Assembly: GCA_050950645.1 (NCBI GenBank)
Contig: JBMNHZ010000009.1
Location: 124,001-188,000, forward strand
Direction: 5' to 3'
Length of the DNA stretch: 64,000 bases
Source of the DNA: BRH-c25 sp012519325
GTDB lineage: Bacteria; Bacillota; Clostridia; Lutisporales; Lutisporaceae
The notes under the pieces were generated by a model. The model made no database searches. It saw nothing but the letters and a program-made list of their open reading frames with translations, and was not told the origin of the DNA. Position 1 is the first letter of the stretch, and every line of letters starts with the position of its first letter. A program made the position numbers and the translations under genes. Positions 25,269 through 33,492 of this stretch are shown here, piece after piece.

Positions 25269-25748
25269 ATGGACAAATCTGAATTTATTCATGTATTAGA
25301 CGGAGATAAGATTGAAGAGATAAGAAAGCTATTCTTGGAATATGCACGTTCATTGGAAATTGACCTTGATTTTCAGGATTTCGAAACAGAGCTTAAGACA
25401 CTGCCGGGTAAGTATCAGCCTCCTGACGGGGCTCTTATTCTTGCATTGGTTAATGGCAAGGCTGCAGGCTGTGTAGCCTTGCGTAAGATTTCTGATGATA
25501 TCTGTGAAATGAAAAGGCTGTATGTAGGTGATGAATACCGTGGATTAGGCCTTGGCAGAAAGCTTGTCAGCATTATTATCGATGAAGCCTTGAATAAAAA
25601 TTATAAATATATGAGGCTTGATACCCTTCCGACAATGAAGAGTGCGCAGTATTTGTACCAGTCCTTTGGGTTTTATGATATTGAGCCATATGTATATAAT
25701 CCCATCCAAGGCGCACGTTTTATGGAATTAAAGCTAATAAAAGATTGA
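25269..25748 (+). CDS. GNAT-family N-acetyltransferase
   Basis: 159 residues from ATG 25269, with GGAGTG 7 nt upstream. The acetyl-CoA binding motif A is clear: MKRLYVGDEYRGLGLGRKLV (R/Q-x2-G-x-G/A), with the following helix IIDEALNKNYKYMRLDT and motif B SAQYLYQSFGFYDIEPY. Small-molecule or peptide acetylation; substrate unknown. Stands alone before the ada operon. Confidence 0.88.
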   Translation: MDKSEFIHVLDGDKIEEIRKLFLEYARSLEIDLDFQDFETELKTLPGKYQPPDGALILALVNGKAAGCVALRKISDDICEMKRLYVGDEYRGLGLGRKLVSIIIDEALNKNYKYMRLDTLPTMKSAQYLYQSFGFYDIEPYVYNPIQGARFMELKLIKD

Positions 25749-25897
25749 TTGGTGAAATAGAGGAAGATTTATATTTGCAGCTTATGTAAAATATGTTTAT
25801 CGGTTTTAATAAAGTGATTACAGGAGGAGTTTTGCGAGGGACAATTGACACGATGAACTCTTGGGGCTCATAGACGAGTATTGAAAGGAGAAAATCC

Positions 25898-26467
25898 ATG
25901 GGAGAATACTTCTTAATATCCGATAACGAGAAATGGCAAGCCGTTGTAAACTGTGATAAGGGCTATGATGGCCTGTTTTTCTATGGAGTAAAGACAACAG
26001 GGATTTTCTGCCGCCCGTCTTGCAGGGCAAAGACCCCTGCACGTGAGAATGTGGTTTTTTTTGATAATGCAGTAAATGCCATTGGTGAAGGGTTTCGTCC
26101 GTGTAAAAGGTGTCGACCTGATGAAGCAGTTTTTGAACCGAACTTAGAACTAGTAAATAAAGTCAAGGATATAATTGAAGCGAATTTTGATAAGCCAATA
26201 GATATAAACTATATTTCAAAACAGCTTGGAGTCAGCACAAATCACTTGATAAGACTTTTTAAGCAGAATAGTGGGCATACTCCTACGCATTATATTACTA
26301 AATTGAGAGTAAGTAAATCTGTCGAGCTGCTTGAACAAGCAGATAAAAATATTATTGAGATTGCTTACATGACAGGATTTAACAGCCTATCCAACTTTTA
26401 TAAGCACTTTAAAGAGCAGATTGGACAAGCTCCAAATGAATACAGAAAAAGCAGAGGTGGTTTATAG
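25898..26467 (+). CDS. adaA: AdaA: methylphosphotriester sensor and AraC-type activator
   Basis: 189 residues. The N-terminal zinc domain carries the four Cys ligands C38, C42 (GIFCRPSC), C69 and C72 (PCKRC). The Cys that takes the methyl group from DNA phosphotriesters is C38. The C-terminal half has two AraC-type helix-turn-helix motifs (ISKQLGVSTNHLIRLFKQ; IIEIAYMTGFNSLSNFYKHF). Methylated Ada activates its own operon. AAAGGAG lies upstream. Its stop codon overlaps the ogt start, and alkA follows in the same way, giving the adaptive-response operon adaA-ogt-alkA. Confidence 0.92.
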   Translation: MGEYFLISDNEKWQAVVNCDKGYDGLFFYGVKTTGIFCRPSCRAKTPARENVVFFDNAVNAIGEGFRPCKRCRPDEAVFEPNLELVNKVKDIIEANFDKPIDINYISKQLGVSTNHLIRLFKQNSGHTPTHYITKLRVSKSVELLEQADKNIIEIAYMTGFNSLSNFYKHFKEQIGQAPNEYRKSRGGL

Positions 26468-26928
26468 TGTATACATATTTTTATGATTATTCAATCGGAA
26501 GAATCGGAATAACCGAAAAGGATGGTAAAATAACTAATGTTTATATTACCAACAAAGAATTGCCTCGGGATATGCAGTTAACTGAAACACCATTGCTGAA
26601 AGAGGCAGCAAGGCAGCTTGAAAGCTATTTCGCGGGAGAACTGAAGGAATTTTCCTTGCCTCTTGAACCCTCCGGAACAGACTTTATGAAGCAGGTTTGG
26701 TCTGCTCTTTGTGAGATACCCTTCGGTAAGACGGCAACATACGGAGAAATAGCCGAAAGGATAGGCAGGCCAAAGGCAGCACGTGCTGTAGGACTTGCCA
26801 ATAATCGCAATCCAATTCCCATTTTTATCCCATGCCATAGGGTAATAGGTGCAGACGGATCACTTACAGGTTATGCGGGAGGATTGGACATGAAAAAGAA
26901 ATTATTGGATTTGGAGAAACAGAAATAA
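26467..26928 (+). CDS. ogt: O6-methylguanine-DNA methyltransferase (Ogt/AdaB)
   Basis: 153 residues starting at GTG 26467, overlapping adaA by 1 nt. It has both the N-terminal fold (FYDYSIGRIGITEKDGKI) and the C-terminal MGMT domain: VWSALCEIPFGKTATYGEIA, ARAVGLANNRNP and active-site IPCHRVIGADG with Cys123. It moves a methyl group from O6-methylguanine to itself once. Length is normal. Translational overlap on both sides implies tight co-expression in the Ada regulon. Confidence 0.93.
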   Translation: MYTYFYDYSIGRIGITEKDGKITNVYITNKELPRDMQLTETPLLKEAARQLESYFAGELKEFSLPLEPSGTDFMKQVWSALCEIPFGKTATYGEIAERIGRPKAARAVGLANNRNPIPIFIPCHRVIGADGSLTGYAGGLDMKKKLLDLEKQK

Positions 26929-27530
26929 TGCATATATTTAAATATGGTCAAAGGGAAATTGAATACCTGAAGAGCAGGGATAAAAAGCTCGCTGCGGCTA
27001 TTGACAGAATTGGCATGATTGAGAGAGAGGTTATACCGGATCCTTTTACTGCATTGGTATCAAGTATTGTCGGACAGCAGATTTCAAGTAAGGCGGCGGA
27101 TACCGTATGGAACAGACTTGAAGCACTGCTTGAAACAATTACTCCTGAGAGTATTGCAAAGACTGAAATTTCGGAAATACAAGCCTGCGGTATGTCCGCA
27201 AGGAAAGCTGGATACATTAAAGGAGCTGCGGAGGCTGCTTTGTCGGGGCAAGTGGACTTCAATGCCCTTCATACACTATCTGACGAGGAAATAATAATAA
27301 AGCTTTCCTCGCTGCGCGGAGTAGGCATCTGGACGGCCGAGATGCTGCTTATATTTTCTCTCTGTCGCCCTGATGTAGTAAGCTTCAAGGATCTGGCAAT
27401 ATGCAGAGGGATGATGAATCTTTACGGTCTCAAAGAGCTTCCCAAGGAGAAGTTTGAAAGATACAGAAAGCGGTATTCACCTTACGGATCGGTAGCATCC
27501 TTATATTTATGGGCACTTTCTGTAGAATAG
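26928..27530 (+). CDS. alkA: DNA-3-methyladenine glycosylase (AlkA-type, HhH-GPD)
   Basis: 200 residues, overlapping ogt by 1 nt. Helix-hairpin-helix-GPD core: IVGQQISSKAADTVWNRLE, LSSLRGVGIWTAEMLLIFS and catalytic Asp in DVVSFKDLAICRGM. It lacks the extra N-terminal domain of E. coli AlkA, as is common in Firmicutes. Removes alkylated purines by base excision. Last gene of the adaptive-response operon. Confidence 0.9.
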   Translation: MHIFKYGQREIEYLKSRDKKLAAAIDRIGMIEREVIPDPFTALVSSIVGQQISSKAADTVWNRLEALLETITPESIAKTEISEIQACGMSARKAGYIKGAAEAALSGQVDFNALHTLSDEEIIIKLSSLRGVGIWTAEMLLIFSLCRPDVVSFKDLAICRGMMNLYGLKELPKEKFERYRKRYSPYGSVASLYLWALSVE

Positions 27531-27565
27531 GATTTGGTTGAAATATATCCGAGGAGAGTTATGCT

Positions 27566-27958
27566 GTGAATTCCATAGGTAATGAAGTAATTAGAAAAAT
27601 CGAAGGCAAGATTCCGGAACCCCCTGAAGCAATTAACTGCTCAGATTTGGCTATATTTAAACCAAGGTTTTTTGCAGAGGGAAAAAATCAGTTTAATTTC
27701 TACCATTTTGTTATTTCCAGAGTTTATGTACAAGGGTTTTTTACAGATAAGAAGGAGAATAATATGCCAAAAGATACGATATTGGCAACTAATCCGGGAC
27801 AAAAACTAATGGTTTCACCAATAAATAAGATATACAATGATTCCGATGATGTAAAATTTTTCTGCTTATTTATTGAGCCAAATAAGATTCGGAATTTATC
27901 AAATCTATTGATTGATGCATATCTGTATGGCAATTACTTGATAAAAAAATGTCAATAA
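27566..27958 (+). pseudogene. N-terminal sensor part of an AraC-like regulator, DNA-binding part missing
   Basis: 130 residues from GTG 27566 with GAGGAG upstream. The segment FYHFVISRVYVQGFFTDKKE and SDDVKFFCLFIEPNKIRNLS looks like the cupin-type N-terminal domain of AraC-family regulators as I recall them. No helix-turn-helix follows: after IEPNKIRNLS the sequence changes to LIDAYLYGNYLIKKCQ and stops. Truncated gene or a free-standing domain; the family call is tentative. Confidence 0.4.
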
Positions 27959-27977
27959 GATGATATTAAAGTCGAAG

Positions 27978-28016
27978 TATAATACTATATAATCTCCTTA
28001 TGAATTTGATAAGGAG
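27978..28016 (+). promoter_or_regulatory. -10 box and ribosome-site-masking hairpin of a 21-aa peptide gene
   Basis: TATAAT at 27978-27983 (no clear -35 at 17 bp) would start RNA near 27990. Right there CTCCTTAT (27994-28001) pairs perfectly with ATAAGGAG (28009-28016) around a 7-nt loop. The second arm contains the whole Shine-Dalgarno AAGGAG for the ATG at 28026, so translation would be off while the stem is closed. Confidence 0.5.
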
Positions 28017-28025
28017 TGATTTTGC

Positions 28026-28091
28026 ATGTCTAGAAAGTTGAGAATTTTTATGCTGTTTACAATAATTGGAGAGCCTAAGTTTGTGAAGTAA
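28026..28091 (+). CDS. 21-residue peptide ORF
   Basis: ATG with AAGGAG 9 nt upstream, reading MSRKLRIFMLFTIIGEPKFV plus K, then TAA. Basic N-terminus, short hydrophobic centre and a GEPK tail. It could be a leader or a signalling peptide, or nothing. Supported by the good ribosome site, the upstream -10 box, the masking hairpin and a terminator 19 nt after the stop. No similarity was recognised. Confidence 0.4.
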   Translation: MSRKLRIFMLFTIIGEPKFVK

Positions 28092-28109
28092 TAAAATGCA
28101 GACATAAAT

Positions 28110-28138
28110 AGGGGGTGTCACAACACCCCCTTAGTTTT
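28110..28138. terminator. Bidirectional rho-independent terminator
   Basis: AGGGGGTGT (28110-28118), loop CACA region, ACACCCCCT to 28131, then TTAGTTTT. It sits between the peptide ORF and the 3' end of murC (convergent) and can serve both. Confidence 0.8.
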
Positions 28139-28143
28139 AACTG

Positions 28144-29523
28144 CTATATTTTAATTTCTTCAAGTATCATAGGCGCCAGCTTAAAAACATCACCTGCCCC
28201 CATTGTGAACACCAAGTCTCCGGGTTTTGCTTCATGGGCTATAAGATCAGCTATGCCTCTGAAATCTTTTCTGTAAATGGCATTTGCACTATATTTGTTT
28301 ATACTGTCCACCAGTTCGTAGGGGTTGACCAGACCCGTATCCTTTTCTCTTGCTGCGTAAATATCTGTTATTATTACATTATCTGCATCATAGAAAGCCT
28401 CAGAAAACTCATTGAAAAGAGTTTTTGTTCTGGTATAGGTATGAGGTTGGAATATGCACCATATCTTCTGGTGGGGGAATTGTTTTGCAGCTTGTAATGT
28501 TGCTTTGATTTCAGTAGGGTGATGTGCATAATCATCAACCACTGTAATATTATTTCTAATACCCTTAATATCAAAACGTCTGTATGTTCCTTTGAATTCC
28601 TTAAGGCTCTTCTTAATGATATCTGTGTCTATACCCGCATTATAAGCTATTGCAATAGCTGCCAAAGCATTGAGCACATTATGCTCTCCGAGTATCTTTA
28701 AAGAGAAGGTACCAAGCTTCTTATCATTGTAAATTACCTGGAAGGAAGGATGCCCATATTTATTGTATTTGATTTTTCCGGCATTAAAGTCAGCCTTATT
28801 TTTTATTCCATAAGTCAGTACCCTGCAGTTAACCTCTTTTGAAATACTCAATGCATTTTCGTTGTCACTGCATACAATAAGGGTTCCGTTCGCAGGTACC
28901 AATTTTGCAAATTTTTTGTAAGTATATATTATATGCTCCAGATCTCTATAATAGTCCAAATGATCCTTTTCTATATTCAATACAGCAGCCACAAAAGGAT
29001 GGAATTTCAAAAAGCTTTCATAATACTCACATGCTTCGGTTATGAAATACTCGCTTCTGCCTACTCTTACATTCCCATCAATTGCTTCAATTTCACCGCC
29101 AACAAGTATTGTCGGGTCTAAACCTGCATTTTTAATTATAATTGAGGCTATTGACGTGGTTGTTGTTTTTCCATGGCAGCCGGCAACTGCTATGCCGTAT
29201 TTGTAGTTTTTCATTATCATGCCAAGGAAGGTGGCTCTATCCATAACAGGAATTCCAAGCTCCTTTGCCCTGATTATTTCACAGTTGTCCTGCTTCACTG
29301 CTGCTGTATAAACAACAAGCTCAGCAGATTCAACATTTTTCGGATTATGAGGTATGGAAACTTTAGCGCCGTTTTTACGAAGTTTGCTTATTAAGTTACT
29401 GTCGCTGATGTCAGAACCTGTGACTTTATAGCCCGATTCCAGCAATATCTGACCCAGACCGCTCATACTTATGCCGCCGATACCCACAAAATGAACATTC
29501 TTTATATCACTTAGGGAAATCAT
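28144..29523 (-). CDS. murC: UDP-N-acetylmuramate--L-alanine ligase
   Basis: 459 residues from ATG 29523 (TTAAGGAG upstream); a GTG three codons earlier is inside the ribosome site. Motifs: N-terminal VHFVGIGGISMSGLGQILLE (UDP-MurNAc binding), ATP loop VAGCHGKTTTTSIAS, VDDYAHHPTEI, and C-terminal Rossmann IWCIFQPHTYTRTKTL and VFTMGAGDV. Adds L-Ala to UDP-MurNAc in peptidoglycan synthesis, in the cytosol. Divergent from spoVG; this neighbourhood is usual in Clostridia. Confidence 0.96.
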   Translation of the reverse strand: MISLSDIKNVHFVGIGGISMSGLGQILLESGYKVTGSDISDSNLISKLRKNGAKVSIPHNPKNVESAELVVYTAAVKQDNCEIIRAKELGIPVMDRATFLGMIMKNYKYGIAVAGCHGKTTTTSIASIIIKNAGLDPTILVGGEIEAIDGNVRVGRSEYFITEACEYYESFLKFHPFVAAVLNIEKDHLDYYRDLEHIIYTYKKFAKLVPANGTLIVCSDNENALSISKEVNCRVLTYGIKNKADFNAGKIKYNKYGHPSFQVIYNDKKLGTFSLKILGEHNVLNALAAIAIAYNAGIDTDIIKKSLKEFKGTYRRFDIKGIRNNITVVDDYAHHPTEIKATLQAAKQFPHQKIWCIFQPHTYTRTKTLFNEFSEAFYDADNVIITDIYAAREKDTGLVNPYELVDSINKYSANAIYRKDFRGIADLIAHEAKPGDLVFTMGAGDVFKLAPMILEEIKI

Positions 29524-29981
29524 AGGATACACTCCTTAAAAGATTAGGTTTGGTTAAAGAATTATTATATTGTATAACGTATTGATTTTACATTCTTATT
29601 TCCGTACTGTCAACTTTGTTATTATTACAGGCTGGGGAAATACCATATAATACTTATATTATTATTATAGCCAATTTTTTGTTACTAGTAACTAAAATTT
29701 TCTGCGAGACATGGGACAAGTATAGGATCCCTATATTTCACTGGATAATGACTATAAATATTGAAAAATATGATTGATTTAAAAAAATTAAAACTACAAA
29801 CAATATTGGTACGTAGTTTAGGTTTACAATAGTAATGAAGGATTTTTGTTAGGGTGCAAAAACCCATTAAAATTTTATAGTAAAATAATACTTATGTGAA
29901 AACAGGGTTTGGAAGTATATACAATATCCGGATTAATATAACTAAACTGTATAATTTGCAAAAATGTTTGTTAGAAAAAGA
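29524..29981. other. Intergenic region between divergent murC and spoVG
   Basis: About 460 nt, very AT-rich, no coding content. It must contain the murC promoter (reading left) and upstream control of spoVG. Direct TTATATTATTATTATAG-like tracts occur near 29655. No terminator, riboswitch or repeat was recognised. Confidence 0.5.
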
Positions 29982-30007
29982 AGGAAATAACTAATATATG
30001 ACGAATT
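29982..30007 (+). promoter_or_regulatory. SigH-type promoter of spoVG
   Basis: AGGAAAT (29982-29988), 12-nt spacer, ACGAATT (30001-30007). This fits the Spo0H/SigH pattern RnAGGAwWW - N11-12 - RnnGAATw, the class known to drive spoVG in Bacillus. TSS would lie near 30014, 39 nt before the ATG. Confidence 0.7.
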
Positions 30008-30052
30008 ATAATTCAAATGACAAAACGAACGACGGGAAGGTGGTGAACTAGA

Positions 30053-30313
30053 ATGGAAATAACAGACGTAAGAATCAGAAAGGTTAATGTAGAGGGTAAA
30101 ATGAAGGCAGTAGTTTCAGTAACCTTTGATAATGAATTTGTTGTTCATGATATAAAGGTTATAGAAGGACAGGAAGGATTGTTCATAGCTATGCCGAGCA
30201 GAAAGACTCCTGACGGAGAATTTAAGGATATAGCCCATCCGATAAATTCTTCAACCAGGGAGAGGCTCCAGACCTCAATTTTGGAGGAATATGAGAAAGT
30301 TAAGAATGAATAG
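30053..30313 (+). CDS. spoVG: Stage V sporulation protein G (RNA-binding regulator)
   Basis: 86 residues covering the whole SpoVG fold: MEITDVRIRKVNVEGKMKAV, VTFDNEFVVHDIKVIEGQEG, and the nucleic-acid-binding stretch FIAMPSRKTPDGEFKDIAHP. A conserved regulator acting on septation, sporulation and capsule in Firmicutes, probably by binding RNA. Has a SigH-type promoter and its own terminator, so it is monocistronic, unlike the spoVG-glmU read-through in Bacillus. Confidence 0.96.
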   Translation: MEITDVRIRKVNVEGKMKAVVSVTFDNEFVVHDIKVIEGQEGLFIAMPSRKTPDGEFKDIAHPINSSTRERLQTSILEEYEKVKNE

Positions 30314-30327
30314 TAAGGATTATAGAT

Positions 30328-30360
30328 ATCCACCTATTGTATAGGTGGATGTTTTCTTTT
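30328..30360 (+). terminator. Terminator after spoVG
   Basis: ATCCACCTAT (30328-30337), TGT loop, ATAGGTGGAT (30341-30350), then GTTTTCTTTT. Perfect 10-bp stem. Confidence 0.85.
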
Positions 30361-30405
30361 GATATTTGAATTCAATATAATATGTTTAGTACGAAACATA
30401 TAGAT
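30361..30405 (+). promoter_or_regulatory. Conserved 45-nt motif with ATATGTTT/AAACATAT palindrome, copy 1
   Basis: GATATTTGAATTCAAT, then ATATGTTT (30380-30387) - AGTACG - AAACATAT (30394-30401). A closely similar stretch occurs at 43562-43610 upstream of spoVB. It lies about 75 nt before the Met-rich protein start. It could be a dyad operator or a sporulation-sigma promoter (CATA-type -10). Confidence 0.45.
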
Positions 30406-30476
30406 CGGTATTTTTTACCCCCCCTCATTATATATATATATAAAGTTCAAAATTAAAATCCAAAGGGGGTAAGAGA

Positions 30477-30833
30477 ATGACAGACAAGAAAAAACAGCAT
30501 TCTAAGGCTGAGAAGCCGGAGATGGAAATTCATGATATGGAAATTCCGGATATGGAAATGCCAATGCCGGAGAAAATGTGCCCGATAATGCACGGCTGTC
30601 CGATGATATGTCCAATGATGTGCCCCATGATGCCCCATGCGGAATGGCCGGGGATGGAGGATATGAGGAGTTCTGATTGGTATGATGATGACAGCGACTA
30701 CACCAGTGAAGAGTCTGATGAATACCCCGTTTATTGGAAACAGAAGAAAAAACATAAATTTATGCCGTACCAGTTTTACTGGCCGCCCTTCTATCCTATA
30801 AAGCCTTATAAAAAAAAGCATAAGAAGTGGTGA
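30477..30833 (+). CDS. Met/Cys-rich small protein, possible metal-binding or spore-coat protein
   Basis: 118 residues in three zones. An acidic Met-rich start contains repeated MEI-type units (EMEIHDMEIPDMEMPMPEK), then a Cys-Pro-Met cluster (CPIMHGCPMICPMMCPMM), then a Tyr/Lys/aromatic tail (YQFYWPPFYPIKPYKKKHKK). Four Cys and many Met suggest soft-metal (copper) binding; the Tyr/Lys-rich tail is like cross-linked coat proteins. No signal peptide. Flanked by its own hairpin terminator. No known family was recognised; role inferred only from composition. Confidence 0.65.
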   Translation: MTDKKKQHSKAEKPEMEIHDMEIPDMEMPMPEKMCPIMHGCPMICPMMCPMMPHAEWPGMEDMRSSDWYDDDSDYTSEESDEYPVYWKQKKKHKFMPYQFYWPPFYPIKPYKKKHKKW

Positions 30834-30840
30834 AACTAAT

Positions 30841-30905
30841 AAAAAGATGAAATGAGTATCATTATTGGCGCAATAAATAATGATACTCATTTCATCTTTT
30901 TTTAT
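30841..30905 (+). terminator. Long perfect terminator hairpin
   Basis: A 26-nt arm at 30841-30866 (AAAAAGATGAAATGAGTATC...) pairs exactly with 30876-30901, loop GGCGCAATA, ending in a T-run. Unusually long for a simple terminator. It can work in both directions. Confidence 0.85.
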
Positions 30906-31000
30906 ACATTGTTGAAAAAGGGTATAATAAGTGATATATTCATCTAAGAATATCTATTAATTGTTATGTAAATAATTGTAAATAAAGAAGGTAGGTTGAA

Positions 31001-31909
31001 ATGCTAAATAGTTTATCTGAAGAAATACTAAGGCTGAAAAAAGAGAGGAATGCAATAATACTGGCACATAACTATCAGATACCCGAGGTTCAGGATGCTG
31101 CTGACATAGTAGGCGACTCATACTCCTTGAGCCGTCATGCTGCTGAAACGGACAGTGAAGTGATAGTATTCTGTGGAGTTCACTTCATGGCAGAGAGTGC
31201 TAAAATACTGTCGCCGGATAAAACCGTACTGCTTCCCGTAAGGGACGCCGGGTGTCCTATGGCTGATATGGTTACTGCATCAGGACTTCGGAAAATGAAA
31301 GCTAGGCATCCTGATGCAGCGGTAGTATGCTATGTAAATTCCTCTGCCGAGGTAAAGGCTGAGAGCGACATTTGTTGTACTTCTTCAAATGCTTTGAAGG
31401 TAGTGGAGAGTCTGGAAAACAAGCAAGTAATTTTTATACCGGATAAAAATCTTGGCAGCTATATAGCATCAAAAGTTAGGGGTAAGGAAATAATCCTCTG
31501 GGAAGGGTTTTGCATAACTCACAAAAGAGTAAAGGTTGAGGAAGTGCAAAAGATAAGGCAGTTACATCCGGATGCAAAAATACTCATGCATCCCGAGTGT
31601 GAACCTGAAGTTCTAAAGCTTGCCGACTTCATAGGAAGTACATCGGAGATTATCAGGTACGCAGGAGAAATACCCGAAAAAAATATAATAATCGGTACGG
31701 AGGAGGGAGTTCTACATCTGCTTAAGAAGCGCAATCCGGATAAGAATTTTTATCTGCTATCCACAGGATTGATATGTGCAAATATGAAAAAGACAAGACT
31801 TGAGGATGTTCATAACGCACTTCTGCACATGCAGCACCAGATACATGTGGATGAGGCTGTAAGAATTAAAGCCATGAAAGCATTGGAAAGAATGCTGGAA
31901 ATAAAATAG
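31001..31909 (+). CDS. nadA: Quinolinate synthase
   Basis: 302 residues, AAGGTAGG before ATG. 4Fe-4S enzyme joining iminoaspartate and dihydroxyacetone phosphate to quinolinate in de novo NAD synthesis. Cluster ligands of the family are seen as Cys in VCYVNSSAEVKAESDICCTS, Cys in MHPECEPEV and Cys in STGLICANM. N-terminal AIILAHNYQIPEVQDAADIV is diagnostic. First gene of nadA-nadB-nadC. Confidence 0.96.
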   Translation: MLNSLSEEILRLKKERNAIILAHNYQIPEVQDAADIVGDSYSLSRHAAETDSEVIVFCGVHFMAESAKILSPDKTVLLPVRDAGCPMADMVTASGLRKMKARHPDAAVVCYVNSSAEVKAESDICCTSSNALKVVESLENKQVIFIPDKNLGSYIASKVRGKEIILWEGFCITHKRVKVEEVQKIRQLHPDAKILMHPECEPEVLKLADFIGSTSEIIRYAGEIPEKNIIIGTEEGVLHLLKKRNPDKNFYLLSTGLICANMKKTRLEDVHNALLHMQHQIHVDEAVRIKAMKALERMLEIK

Positions 31910-31921
31910 GGAGGGACATTT

Positions 31922-33478
31922 ATGCCGCTGAGATACTTGACGAGCTTTGATACCCAAAAAATTGAAAGGGAAAATTGGGACGTGGTAGTAATAGGCAGCG
32001 GTGTGGCCGGACTCTATTCGGCTGTTAATCTTGATCCCAGCCTTAAAGTGTGTGTCCTGAGCAAGGAGACCATGGATGAAAACAATTCATATCTGGCTCA
32101 AGGGGGGATTGCTGCAGCAATAGGTGAGGATGATATGCCCGAGTATCATTTCATGGATACAATCAAGGCCGGAGCGGGCCATTGCAACGAGGAAGCAGTA
32201 GCTGTACTTGTTAAGGAAGCTCCAAAGGATATTAAATTGCTTGAGAAACTGGGGACAAATTTTGACAGAGAACCGGACGGGAGTCTTACCAGAACCAGAG
32301 AAGGAGGTCACGGACGTTTCAGAATTGTACATGCTCTCGGAGATGCTACGGGAAAGGAAGTTGTGGACTCTCTTCTCAGGGTTTGCAGAAAAAGAGAAAA
32401 CATCGTAATAAAGGAAAACTGCTTTGCGATAGATTTGCTTGTCTCTGAAGGAAGATGTGCAGGGGTATTGATTGCAACAGGAATTGATACCGAAGCAACA
32501 AAGAAGGTGCTGTACTGCCGGAGTGTCATATGTGCCAGCGGAGGTGTCGGTCAGGTATACAGGAACACCACAAATTCAGAGGTAGTCACCGGAGATGGGA
32601 TCTCCATGGCATACAGGGCGGGGGCGGAGCTTTCAGATATGGAATTTGTTCAGTTTCATCCAACAGCCTTTTACACACCTGAATATTCAGGGAACCGCTT
32701 CCTGATTTCAGAGGCGGTCAGGGGTGAAGGCGGAATACTGTTGAATATAAAACATGAAAGATTTACGCATAAATATAACGAAATGGGAGAGGTTGCACCC
32801 AGAGATATCGTTTCCAGGGCCATATTTTCAGAAATGAAAAAAACCGGAAGCAATTATGTATATCTTGATATAACCCATAAGGATTCCGATTATCTGAGAA
32901 AAAGATTCCCTACTATTTATAGGAATTGTCTGGAGCACGGGGTGGATATTACAAAGGATTATATACCGGTTTCTCCTGTCCAGCACTATTTTATGGGAGG
33001 TATACGAACCGACCTGATGGGAAGGACAAACATCAAGTGCCTTCATGCCTGTGGTGAGGCAGCAAATACAGGAGTTCACGGAGCTAATAGGCTGGCAAGC
33101 AATTCTCTGTTGGAGGGACTTGTATTTGGAAGAAGAAGTGCAGAGTATATTAATGCCAACATTAAAGATATTAAGCTGGAAGAAGTAAATGTTTCGAATA
33201 TTTCCAGAGCTTCAGGAAAAACTTTGAATATAATAGATGTAAGAAATGAAATAAAAACACTAATGGATGCCTATGCCGGAATCGAAAGAAACGGACCAGA
33301 CATGGAAAAGGCACTGAATCGCATAAATGAGATAATAAGCCGCCTTGAAGATGCAGGCATGGGAAGCATTAGCGCAATGGAAACCCTTAACATTGCTTAT
33401 ATTGCATCTCTCATACTAAAAGGCGCCATTGCAAGGAAGAAAAACTGCGGCAGCCATTACAGAACGGACAGTGAGTAA
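31922..33478 (+). CDS. nadB: L-aspartate oxidase
   Basis: 518 residues, GGGAGGG before ATG. FAD-binding N-terminus VVVIGSGVAGLYSAVNL, LAQGGIAAAIG, substrate/active region EGGHGRFRIVHALGD, and VQHYFMGGIRTDLMGRTNIK then ACGEAANTGVHGANRLASNS. Oxidises aspartate to iminoaspartate for NadA; in anaerobes fumarate or another acceptor replaces oxygen. 12 nt after nadA. Confidence 0.96.
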   Translation: MPLRYLTSFDTQKIERENWDVVVIGSGVAGLYSAVNLDPSLKVCVLSKETMDENNSYLAQGGIAAAIGEDDMPEYHFMDTIKAGAGHCNEEAVAVLVKEAPKDIKLLEKLGTNFDREPDGSLTRTREGGHGRFRIVHALGDATGKEVVDSLLRVCRKRENIVIKENCFAIDLLVSEGRCAGVLIATGIDTEATKKVLYCRSVICASGGVGQVYRNTTNSEVVTGDGISMAYRAGAELSDMEFVQFHPTAFYTPEYSGNRFLISEAVRGEGGILLNIKHERFTHKYNEMGEVAPRDIVSRAIFSEMKKTGSNYVYLDITHKDSDYLRKRFPTIYRNCLEHGVDITKDYIPVSPVQHYFMGGIRTDLMGRTNIKCLHACGEAANTGVHGANRLASNSLLEGLVFGRRSAEYINANIKDIKLEEVNVSNISRASGKTLNIIDVRNEIKTLMDAYAGIERNGPDMEKALNRINEIISRLEDAGMGSISAMETLNIAYIASLILKGAIARKKNCGSHYRTDSE

Positions 33479-33492
33479 TAGGAGGATTTTCA

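Noticed and set aside
25845..25880. TTGACA near the adaA start as a promoter
   Set aside because: No convincing -10 lies at 16-18 bp; only the -35-like word is present.
28026..28091. AgrD-type autoinducer peptide
   Set aside because: It lacks the Cys and the long acidic C-terminus needed for a cyclic lactone, and no agrB gene is nearby.
30500..30640. Tandem DNA repeats in the Met-rich gene
   Set aside because: The repetition follows from codons for Met-Glu-Ile and Cys-Pro-Met; it is coding, not a separate repeat element.
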